Source: Ophiura sarsii (Eukaryota; Echinodermata; Ophiuroidea; Amphilepidida; Ophiuridae). Taken from it: a stretch of DNA of 64,000 nucleotides. Where the stretch lies: positions 39,349,319 through 39,413,318 of the forward strand of contig CM069457.1 of assembly GCA_035610835.1 (NCBI GenBank), read 5' to 3'. A model generated the notes under the pieces. It searched no databases. It was not told the DNA's origin and saw only the letters and a list, made by a program, of their open reading frames with translations. The position numbers were made by a program, and so were the translations under genes. This document shows positions 26,601-38,600 of this stretch, piece after piece (position 1 is the first letter of the stretch; every line of letters starts with the position of its first letter).

Positions 26601-29600
26601 GTAAAACTTTGAACCCAAACCATGTGTTTCCATGGAGATGTGTAATGCTTTTGTAATTTATTAGAATTAAATTATTATATACTTTCCTAATTGAAATTAT
26701 AAACATTAAATATAAGAATTTAATTTTACCTAAATCATTTTCACAACCTCCACTTGTAATACCAACATCGCAATATTCCCATCGGCTTTCCGGGTCTGTA
26801 GTATAACACCAGGCGCCTTCCGGTTCATTGTCTGGATTTCTGCAAAAGTTATGTTCACCGAGCCCTGTACCGGGATATCTCGCTTCTGTACGGTTATGTT
26901 CTTGTGGTTCCTGGTCAGTCCAAAGTTGACATGCCTTTCCGGTTTTAGTTTCAGATACATAGCCTCTATAATCGCGCCCAAGATCGTCGATGAAACATTC
27001 TATACCCGTGAAAGAAAAATGCAGCACGAAATTCAGAAATGACGTCACAGATTGACATAGTTTCGGCAATATACACATTGAATTAAAACGATGACTAGAA
27101 GAGGATTAGCAAATTCCCGCATATAAAAATGGAAACGGAAAAGTCACCTTTTGGTCGGTTTCTGGGCATTTTCAAGCTAATTTTAGTTGATATCCCGGTT
27201 CTTTTCTTTTCAAATAGCGTAACAATAAGTAAATGTCCATACCATTTTTGGGTGAGTACTCAATACTTTAAAAACCAATACTAGGTTTAAAGTCTTGCTT
27301 TATGCAACAAATACTTATTTGTTGACATCCTTACTTAATAATGTCTTTATGACGTCATAATATATCACATTCAACTTAATATACATTGGATTAGTGCACA
27401 TCTGTTTTTGATAACAAAGCAACATAATTAGCGTTTGTTTATATAAACAAAATGCGACCAACCTTCTTTTGGAAGACGTGTTCAAGAAAATGGTTTAGGA
27501 GACAAGAGGTAGGGTTAACCTATAAAATAATTTAAGGAAATATCCAACTTACCAAATCCATTCGGACAAACTCCACTCTGGGCACCAACATCACAATATT
27601 CCCATCGGCTTTCTGTATCTGTGGTATAACACCACGCGCCTTCCGGTTCATTGTCTGGATTTCTGCAAAAGCTATGTTCACCGAGCCCTGTACCGGGATA
27701 TCTCGCTTCAGTACGGTTATGCTCGTGCGGTTCTTGATCGGTCCATAACATACATTTCTTTCCAGTTCTAGTTTCAGATACATAGCCTCGATAATCTCTC
27801 TCGAGGTTGTCAATGAAACATCCTGTAACCGAAAGAAAGTAACATCGTTAAGTTCGTTAATTGATACTCGTCTTTATCAAGAAAAATAGAAGTCACTTTA
27901 TAATAGTGGGATTATCTTACCAATGCTATCATTTTAAGCGCTATTGACGTGTTGAAAGGGTAAAGTTAAGGGCTTTAACATATTCATAACATTGTTCTAA
28001 ACAGAGAATTCAACCTACCTAAATCATTTTGGCATGCCTTAGCCTTAAGACCAACTTCGCAATATTCCCATCGGCTTTCCGGATCTGTAGTATAACACCA
28101 GGCACCTTCCGGTTCATTGTCTGGATTTCTGCAATAGTTATGTTCACCGAGCCCTGTACCGGGATATCTTGCTTCTGTACGGTTATGCTCCTGTGGTTCT
28201 TGGTCTGTCCAAAGTTGGCATTGCTTTCCAGATTTGGTTTCAGATGCATAGCCTCGATAATCTCGTGCAAGATCATCGATGAAGCATTCTATTGTCGTAA
28301 AATAAATGAAAATAACGCAATTATTATAGTCGATTCATCTCGTAGGATATCCGATAATATTCGTCTAAAGGTAAGAACAGAAATTCCGTTTTCGAACCAT
28401 CAAGATGATATGGTGGTCCCTGGTTCCAACAACAGTCAGGTAATATCAATCAATAGCAGGAATGGATCAATACGTTCAGGTCTTAAATATTTATTTATCT
28501 GTTGTACGTGGTTTATTTAGTTATTGATAATGACATATGTAAAATGTAAATCAATATAAACTGCTCAAAAAAAGTTTGGAAATTTGTATTCAATCGCCAT
28601 TTATTTGAATATTTTGTGATATATTCATATTGTGAATCATATCAATGTAGAGCTGATGTGTTCGTCCTTCTAACGATACCTCATTTGTAGCAATCACTTG
28701 TTTCAGTGCTTAGCCATACATGTATGCTTGAGAATGTGGGGAGTTCGCATTCAAAATGTGCCAAATTCCCCACTATTTTACACTCAAAAGACTATCTTTG
28801 TCGTCTGTTCAATGAAGTGTTACATTGACCACTGCAGTGTAGAGTGATGCTCTATTGACATTTGAGCATAAAATAGTGTTGATTTTGGCACATTCAGATT
28901 GAGACCTCTCCATGTTCTCAAGCAAGTGGCAGAGCACTGGAATTATGTATTGCTACAAATTGGGTATCTTTGTAAAGATGAACACATCAGTTTTTTATTG
29001 ATATGCAACACAGTATAGTATGGAAATATCCCGAGATTTTGAACATTTTGTGATTGAAAAAAATGTCCAAACCTTTTTCTTTTAGCAGTTTATTTCACAT
29101 GTATCTACAAAGGTTATCACAATAACACATATGATTCATTTTGCGATTGGTCCTTTCTTCACGGGAACCAAAATGTAGCGGAAATGAGCCCGATTAAACC
29201 GGTTGAGATTTGGCATTCATTTTACAGTGATTTTAACTGAAATTATGTTCCCTGTTTGATTCCGCCAATTACTTTGAGGGAGCTGCCATATTACTCTTGT
29301 ACCTGGTTCAAGATCAGCTTAGAATAATATTAGTTGGAGGAATATGTGACGGAGATCTTCTGAAATAATACCAAAATTGCATTAACACTTTCCACGCGGC
29401 TATTATTTCTACCATACACAAAACAGATTTTTCAGAAACCTTTCACAATTTTCAAAGTCTATCTCAATGATTAATGAACCAATACTAGGCATGTTTACTT
29501 ACTTCAATGCATTCCTCATGGTGATTCCAAATATTGTGATGAAATTCAATAATTATGACATTTTTGAATCATTTTGTGAAATTTTGGAATGTCGTCTGCA

Positions 29601-32600
29601 GCTGCCTGCCGCGTGGAAAGTTTTAAGAAGGCTGCGGTTTGCAGGGCACCACTGTGCAAGAGATACAGACCAGAGCAACTGATTTGGAGACTTTCACAGA
29701 ACCAATACATATTGAGAAGACCAAAGAAGAAGAATGTTGTAACTCTTTCCGCGCGGCTAATAGTTTTACCGTATACTAAACAGATTTGTCAGAAACCTTT
29801 CCCAACTTTCAAAGACTATCTCAAGAAGTACTGAACCAACACTGGGCATATTTTTACTCATTTTAATGCAGATCTCATGGTAATTCCAAATATGAAGATG
29901 AAATTCAAAATCGTTGACATTTATGAAACATTTAGTGAAGTTTTGGAACTGTCGTCTGCAGACGACTGCGGCTTTGAAAGCGTCAACATACCAAATCCAT
30001 TTTGACACGATCCACTCTGAGCACCGACATCACAGTATTCCCATCTGCTTTCCGGGTCTGTAGTATAACACCAGGCGCCTTCCGGTTCATTGTCTGGATT
30101 TCTGCAATAGTTATGTTCACCGAGCCCGGTACCGGGATATCTCGTTTCTGTACGGTTATGCTCTTGTGGTTCTTGGTCTGTCCATAACTGACATTTTTTC
30201 CCGGTTTTAGTTTCAGATACATATCCTCGGTAATCTCGTGCCAGTTTGTCACTGAAACATTCTAGATCAAAAAAATCCAAATACAAGTTGATTAATGCTG
30301 ACTTATTGCATTTACACACTTTCAAGGCGCGTACGAGATATCTATTTATCCTTTAGACAATATATCGACATTATTGATCAGTACTCTCGGCTCCAGAGTA
30401 TAAGTTAATTTTACTCTTTGTCTGACTCGTTTAGAAGAGGTAGAGCTGTGCCCAGTGGATTGTTACAGAAAGTTATTTTCGAATGTGTCAACATTTGTAT
30501 TGGTCTTAGTCAAATTTTCAAGATAATTTTGATCACCTGGACAGAATGGGTGCAGTATGGGACTTGCAAATGGATACGTGTATAGTGACATGAGTGATTT
30601 TGAAAAACAATCAAATGAAAGGTAATTGGAGCACGAAAACATCATGTACATTTTGATAATCAGGTTTAAAATTTGTGCCGTTTTGTAACATAAAAGTGAT
30701 ATGATTTCAAACCTGATTAAAGCTTTCAATTTTTCACACAATATTCATCTTTAAAACATCCAATACCAGTAACATGGACTAAGTAAACTAACCAACGGGC
30801 TATTCCATTTGAAATCCTTACACCCCTTATGGAAGACAAGATATAATCTTCAACACAGGGAGTGTCGATTTCAAATGTAGTCGCCCACGTAGCCATTTTA
30901 AATTCATACTCCCTCTGCGGAAGATTATGGTCATTTCTTCCATAGGGGTGCATGGATTTCAAATGGAATAGCCCAATGTCAAACTGTTCTCATAGACTGT
31001 AAAATATCGATTTATCAAAAGATCACTTAAAAATTCAATAAAAGGCAAACAATACATTTTGATATAATGAACAAAAGGTAAACAATACATTTGATATAAT
31101 GAACAATGAAGGCAAACAATACATTTGATTATTGATATTTTGATATTGTTAGTAATTAATGATTATAAACATCAATGAACATTTATGTGTTCTATATTTT
31201 AAAAAAAGTAGAACATGGTTAATATTGTTAAGGGGGACTTAAGGAAGGTTTTTTGGAATTTTGTGAGTGCTGTAATTGTTGAACTATGACTCAAATGTAT
31301 ATAAAAGTATACATTTTTTGAAAGGAAATGGATCAGAAAATCCAAATTTGACATCAATTTTGACCAAAAATGTTGATTTTATTTTGGAGAAAATCACAAA
31401 AAACCCCACTTTTTTTACCCATTTTTTTCAACAAAGCTATTAAAAATAATTTTGAGTAAAAAATGCCCAAATCGCTTGATGATGACGATGTAAAGACACT
31501 AACTTAAAGAGGATTTTTTTTTTAATCTAATATTTTTTGAAATTTTTACTAAAATCTCCTTAAGTTAGTGTCTTTACATCAAGCGATTTGGGCATTTTTA
31601 CTCCAAAATTATTTTTGATAGCAAATTGGGTCAAAAAAGTGAATTTTGTGATTTTCTCAAAAAAATCAAAATTGACACCAAATTTGGATTCTCTGATCCA
31701 TTTCCTTTTATATGCATTTGATTAATAATTGATTAAAAACTTCCTTGAGTTCCCCCTTAAATTGGCTAACATTATAAAAGCACCTGGTCAGGAACGTTTT
31801 GTGTTAGGTGTATATGGTTACTATGGTTACAACGTCTACACTAAATACAACACATGTACTATCATTCAATAAACATCGGTAATAGGTGTGTTACAAAACA
31901 TTGAGGAAGTTGAGAACAGCATCAGGGAAAATTGTTTGTACTGAAAGAGGCACGGCATGATAAATCGTGTTATAAATTATAAATTGGATGTTTCAAACCC
32001 TAAAACCCTGAAACACCACGAGACTTTATTTGAAACCCTTGCGCCTAATCAATGTATCTCCCGTTTGGTTAAATCAAACTTGAATTGAAACAATTTGAGA
32101 GTTTAGCATATGCTCATAAGATTTCCTGACTTTGTTCTCGCAATTCCTGATCAGCAGAGTAGGCCTGCAAACTATTATAAATTCACGAGGTGAGGTTCTA
32201 TATTAGAGAATGGGAAATGAGCCTCAGAGTCATATGAAACAGAAGTACGGTTAAGTTATGGTTAAAGTTGGGTTATAACCCAATCTCTTAGTTAAGATAC
32301 AAGTGAATGGAAAATGCATTTTACAGATTATTGTTAAATGCTGTGTGAACATTTATCTATCGTAAATGTTGGGATACCAAAATATAGTATTTTCAGTAGC
32401 AGAATTAATATGCATAATTACAAAGTTCTGGATTTTAGCTGTTTTAAGATAATCATTTTTCATTTGGTTTGAATTATTTGTGCCTTACTGCACGATGATC
32501 CCAACCGTAAAGAATAGTTAATGTCAAAAATAATCGACAAATGTGCTATTTCCAAAACAGAAAATGATTAAAACTTTGATCAACCCATGAATATTAACAT

Positions 32601-35600
32601 CTTTCTAGAAATTGTCCTTGTATTTAATCTTAATCGGAGTGCCAATCAATAATATATATCATGGTGTTCTGTTAATAAAATTGAGCAAAACTGTGAAGTC
32701 AAAGAAAGCTGTAGATTTCAATCTATAGAGTTTGTGCTAGAGCCCTCTTAAAGACATCAAAGCAGAAGCCGACGCTAGATTATTTGAAAGGTTATTTGAA
32801 AGCTAGTTAAAGACCTTTTAAAGTTTAATGACTACTAAATATGTTATTATTATGAGCTGAGGTTCAAGTATGTATTATCCAACACCTTTCCCAAATAACA
32901 CCACCCAATCACAACAGTAGTAGTAGCAGCAGTTAAGGATATGGTACGATGATGAATACATATATGTATGAAATCGAAGCGTTAGTGCAAAATGACTATA
33001 CTAGAAATAACTGCTAGTATTATTATTATGAGCTGAGGTTGAGTATATCCTAATGTATTACCCACCAACTTTCCCAAATGACAGCACCCAATTACAAAAT
33101 GCTATCTATTTCTAGGTATAGTAGTAGCAGCAGGTTACAAAACCGTGCGGTGATGAATACATGTGTATGGAATCGAAACGTTAGTGCAAATATACCATAC
33201 TAGAAACAAGTATGTTGTATATCATTCTAATTGAAATGCTCTACCATTCTCCCAGTCAATCACGCCACAATAGTAAGGCGATTACAGCTTACTGTTGATT
33301 TCTCGACTATCGATTGTACCGGGTGGTTCAAAAAAAAGTTGACCCAAGTTCAATGATTTTTTTAAACCACATTTGAAGTGTCAGAGAATATGTGTTTGCT
33401 AAGTCTTGATCAGCAGTAAGTTTTGAAATTATCCTGAAAAAATGATGCATTTATCTTTGTTGGTTCTTCAGATATGGTTCATTACAGAAAGTATGCACAA
33501 AACTGTCTTGTCCACGGGAGCGTCCTTTAGTACAGATGGAATGCACAAAGTGGATTTACACACGATTGGTCACAAATTGTAAAAAATGGAGAAAAAGGAA
33601 AAAGGAGATATCTGAAATATTTGTCTGGTGCTTGACATTACCTACTTACGTACCTACGTGTCTTTGTTGAATGTGAATGGCACATAAGCATAGAGATTGG
33701 GATACTTTGTCAGGGCGGGGCTTTTCGATTCTGAAACTAGAGCATGATGTTTTGTTGAAGTGAACAACTACATGACGCTCCCGTGGACAAGTTATTTTTT
33801 TACATGTTTTCTCTAATGAACCATATCTGAAGAACCAAACAAGCTAAACGTACCATCTTTTCAGGATAATTTCAAAACTTACTGCTAATTAAGACTATAC
33901 AAACACAAATTCTCTGAAATTCTCAATGTGGTTGAAAAATTACTTTGAACTTGGGTCAACTTTTATTTTAACCACCCGGTACAATGTCGAAACATTGCCG
34001 GGTTTATGAAATACACCAACAGCCCCAATGGGTTTATCTCTAAATGTATAAATAACAATATTGTCTTTTGATTATCGCAATTATTGCCAGGTATACATTA
34101 TCTAGCGCTCAATGGTATTTCTCTCTTTGTAAAAAGAAGGCTAGCCATTGAATTTGAGTTCCTAAAACACAGCGAAATGTTGTAAATGGAATGGGGTATA
34201 TATGGTCATGATGTACACTACATTTTTGACAATAATAATATATTAATCTACATGAATAGGTTATTGATATCCACGGTGAGATGGGACGCTAAAATACTTC
34301 AACAAATGAAATTAACGTTTTCAAAAATGAACTTATGCTATCCAATCAAACAAACGGCTAGGCACGTGTAGTTCTAATAACTCTTCTCTCAAAGCCTTTC
34401 ATATAAATTCGTCGGTGGTACCACATAGTGACGGATAGCGTGAATGTCACTATATTAAAACAAGTTTTGTCAACATGTTAATCAATTTGTTGATTACCAA
34501 CTAACTACTAATCTTTCTGGCTTTAAGACTTTGCAAAAATAAGTAAGAAGACGATATTTCAAAACAATAGATTGTACTACACAAAAACGACCAACGTATA
34601 TGTCACTATGTCATACCACTGACCATACGTCACTATGTCATACAACCCACCATACGTCATTATGTCATACCACCGACCATACGTCACTATGTCATACAAC
34701 CCACCATACGTCACTATGTCATACAACCCACCATAGTCACTATGTCATACCACCAACCATCCGTCACTATGTAATACCACTGCCGAATTGTTATTTTAAC
34801 TATAACAATGATTAGGTATATTGTGTGCATAAGAGTGAAGCGAAACGATGAAATAACACATGCATCTACTGTGTGGTGGATATAATGGGTGTAACTACTG
34901 ATCATTTACAGGTGGAAGTATGATATTATATTTGGCAAACATAATAAAAAGGCATAGGGTCACGGCAAATATGACAAACATTTATATGTTAAACTTACAT
35001 GTGTTATAATCTGAATTCCATAAACGGTCGGCTGTTAGTGAAGAAATAAGGATTTGTTCAAAAGATTGGCGTCTCTGACAAAATATTTAAAACGCAGAAA
35101 TGGTAAACAACCTTGAGAACAAACTTATCCGAAACTCATTTGTACGTACAATTCTGTTTACATTTTCAATTTACACAAGCACTGAAAATTGCCTTGGTGC
35201 AAAATCATCGGATTTTAACATTTCCAACGTCAACCTTATTTTGAATAATTGTGTTACTCTTGAAATTCTATTCGAAATTTGGCAACTGCTCATCTTCTTT
35301 AATGTAAATTATGTGTGTATTGTTGATAAAGCTTAAAGCATAATGACACCAGTCAAAATGGCGCAGGGTAATGGAATTTTAACTTATATTTTAACAAAAG
35401 ATACCTCGTAGAAATCTATACTAATGTGGAATGTACATTGACAAGAAATTGCGTTTTGAGGAATGAACAATATAGCTCTCGCAACCAATTTGACATTTTT
35501 GCCAACAGTTAGGCTTTCTCGCTCGTTCACTCTCGCACGAGTTGTGCATTTGACTCGTAAAAATATTCAAATAACAAATGAGGTTTCAATTAGTTCATCA

Positions 35601-38600
35601 GATTCAACAAAAAGAAACAATAACATCACCATTACATTAAAATATCTTACTCTTTACTCTTATGTAGACCATTCTTTTCCCGCCAGTCCATTGGTATTTC
35701 CTGTGACCTGTTGACCTCCTATCCCAAAGTGCATTGCACCCGCCTTATCAATTGCGTCATTTCCGCTTCCGTATGAAGACGTCGCCCATTCATTTTATCA
35801 TGCAAGTTTACCTGCTATAGTGACCGCTAGTGATGCTAAATTATCAAGGGGAAAACTTATATACATATATGCATTTCTAAACATAATAAAGTTAACTATG
35901 CTTCGATATCACATTATTAAGTGCATGAAAAAGTATCATTTCAATATTGATCAATTTACTATTGCACTGATAGGAAGCACGGCGAAACTGGTATGTAAGG
36001 CTCATACGTAAAAGTGACTTGTACGTAAGACTTATACGATAGTAGCCAAAGTAATATTTGGCACCAGCATAATGTACAAGCAATTCTAAAATTGAACTGA
36101 GGCCAATGCCAATATTTCTATGTGGCATTGTCTTGCTAGACGTCCCGTAACAGATGTGCGCATTCTCACAACAATTAAAATGGGTTGTAGTAGTACACGG
36201 TTTATTCCGTACGGGACGTCTAGCAAGATATGGCCTTCTATTATTATATAGGAAATATTTGCATCAATTTAGTTCAATTTTCACTGATGCTTGTACGTCT
36301 GATGGGGCATAATATTACTTAAGCGCCTATCGTATAAGTCTTACGTACAAGACACTTATACGTATAAGCCATACGTACTAGTTTTGCAGTGCTTACTAAT
36401 AATCATTGCTGTCACCTGAAACCTGTGAATAAAATGGTGTTAATAAGGCTAAATTGCGAAATCAATTGCGCTGGTTTCAGGAGTAAAAGTGACATTATAC
36501 TCTAGATATTACTTATGACGTAAGCGTAATATTTTGTCTCATCCAGCGTTTTAGTCTCCCTAAAATTTCGGTTTTACCCCTTGAGCACTACGTGTCGATT
36601 GATCAGAAAGACTGATTCATCATTTTTTGCACCAATCAGAGACATTGTTTAGAATAAATGTATCCCGGATAAAGATTGGAGTGAAAATCTTCAAAGCAGT
36701 ATCATAAATGGATAGTCAAATGAGTATAAATTGTAGTTAGCAATCTTAGACACTGTTATATGCAGGTAGTAGCTCTGAATCATAGCTCTCTGTCTGGGAG
36801 CTATAAAATGAAAGCATTTGTGTCAGCGTCGGATATTTTTCAACTTGTCTGAATTAAATTTGTAAAACTTTTGTTTCAGATATCATTTAGTGTCCAAATA
36901 ATTTGTATTGCTTGGTTAAATAGCTCACAACCTATTTCAATTTCCAAGAAATACTGGCTTGAATTTAGATCGCCTTATTCCCGCTACAGCAAATAAATGA
37001 CGCCGACTGTCTATGCTAGTTTTCGTAGCTAGGCAGGTAGTACTCAGGGGGTAAGTCGATTCTTTCGGAAAGCTTCACAGTTTAATTTTCATACGTTATC
37101 ATCTATACAGGATGGTGATCAAAAATAAAACGTAATACGATAGGGTCATCTAAGGACCCGCATATTAATCTTGTAGCTCCGCTGTAATTTTAATATATGC
37201 TGCTGTGGAGTAAACAAAGATGCTCAGTAGCGTATCGAATTAGCAGATCCTGTAAATGTTTAATACATGAGAAATTCTCTTGAGATTGATGAACAGCTGA
37301 AAATAAATTATTAGTATTTTGAACTGAAAAAAAAAGTATTTAAATCATCATAATCACTATTAATATTTATTAAGTAGATACAGTTACAATTTATTAATGC
37401 AAAAATAACAATTATCCGATTAAATGTAATCATCGTAAAGCATACAACCACGTTTTAAAGGTAGATTATATGCGTCACAAGATTCATTAATTATTTTGAA
37501 TATTGGCGCTGATGTCTGTCATGTTGTAATAACTGCTAAGAACGCAGATCTGATTAACCTTACCTGCACGTATAGGTGTCTTCATCTATATTACTGATGG
37601 TCCCATGTACAACTTCTTGAATGCATCCGTGTTGCACCCTTTCTTGGCAAAATTCATGGGTCATATGATCATATAATCTGCCATTTCCTTCAATCACCTG
37701 AAGACCTATAACCTAGTGTTAACATAGTCAGATGTAAATGTTTCTTTCAAATAAAATCTGCAACAGAAACATTGATTTCTACTGATATTAAAATGGCGGT
37801 TAACTTACCCATTGTACTCTGGCATTCTTTATTAGTGCTCTGTGGCCCAACATCGCAATATTCCCATCTACTTTCCGCATCTGTAGTAAAACACCAGGGA
37901 CCTTCTGGTTCATTGTCTGGATTTCTGCAATAGTTATGTTCGCCGAGACCATCATCGGGATATCTCGCCTCTGTACGATTATGCTCATGTGGTTCTTGGG
38001 CAGTCCATTGTTGGCAGGTTTTTCCAGATGCAGTTTCGTTCACCCGTCCGCGATAATCACGGCCCAACGGGTCGATGTAGCAGTCTTTGTCGCCAACTAT
38101 ACAAAAATGAGAGTATAAAAATGTTCATACCGAAGTATAAATTGTTGGAAAAGTCCGGTCAATTAAGATTGATGTAAATGTTGATGACACAGTTGTAATG
38201 ATTTCTTGTAAAATAAAGTTAGAACCTTACTTACGAAATTCTTACAAAACTGGTATATCGACTATTTCTTGTATAATGCTTCGTTACAGAATAAACGTTG
38301 CCGAATTCCTCAATTTACTTTGAATGTCACTAGTTTGCACTATCCGTATTACCCGTTACAGGAATTTTGACCCCCAAAAAATCACTTTTTTAGCTCAAAT
38401 CAGTTTTTGGTAAAAAAAATACCTGAATTACTCCACTAAAATCATCTAAAGGCCCTTTTCTAGGAACGGTTTTTTTCTTCTTTTTTCATACAAATGTTTA
38501 GGTGGGTTTTTGTTTCCTTTCATTTTTGACACAGCAAAATCTTCATAAATAGTATTACCTTCTGATGGACCTCCTAGAGTTGTTTTATACACAGGAAAGC

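Larger units (their letters stand above)
23600..26730 (-). repeat. 1.56-kb two-exon repeat units of the inner kringle array
   Basis: KR8 and KR6 (1,563 bp apart) and KR7 and KR5 (1,559 bp apart) are paired copies whose introns are duplicated too: 24593-25170 with 26156-26729, and 23870-24322 with 25441-25885. The shared blocks include CCGCGCGCAGTTAATTGTAA and the ATTAGAAAACAACACC segment. Confidence 0.82.

Noticed and set aside
28029..28520. Long plus-strand open frames over kringle exons (for example 163 codons here, and 60-80 codons over most other kringles)
   Set aside because: They are antisense to the kringle exons and repeat simply because the exons repeat; the protein they give has no recognised domain and no independent start or splice context.
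34600..34790. CRISPR-like regular repeats
   Set aside because: Units and spacers are both repetitive and imperfect, in an intron of an animal gene; this is a minisatellite.
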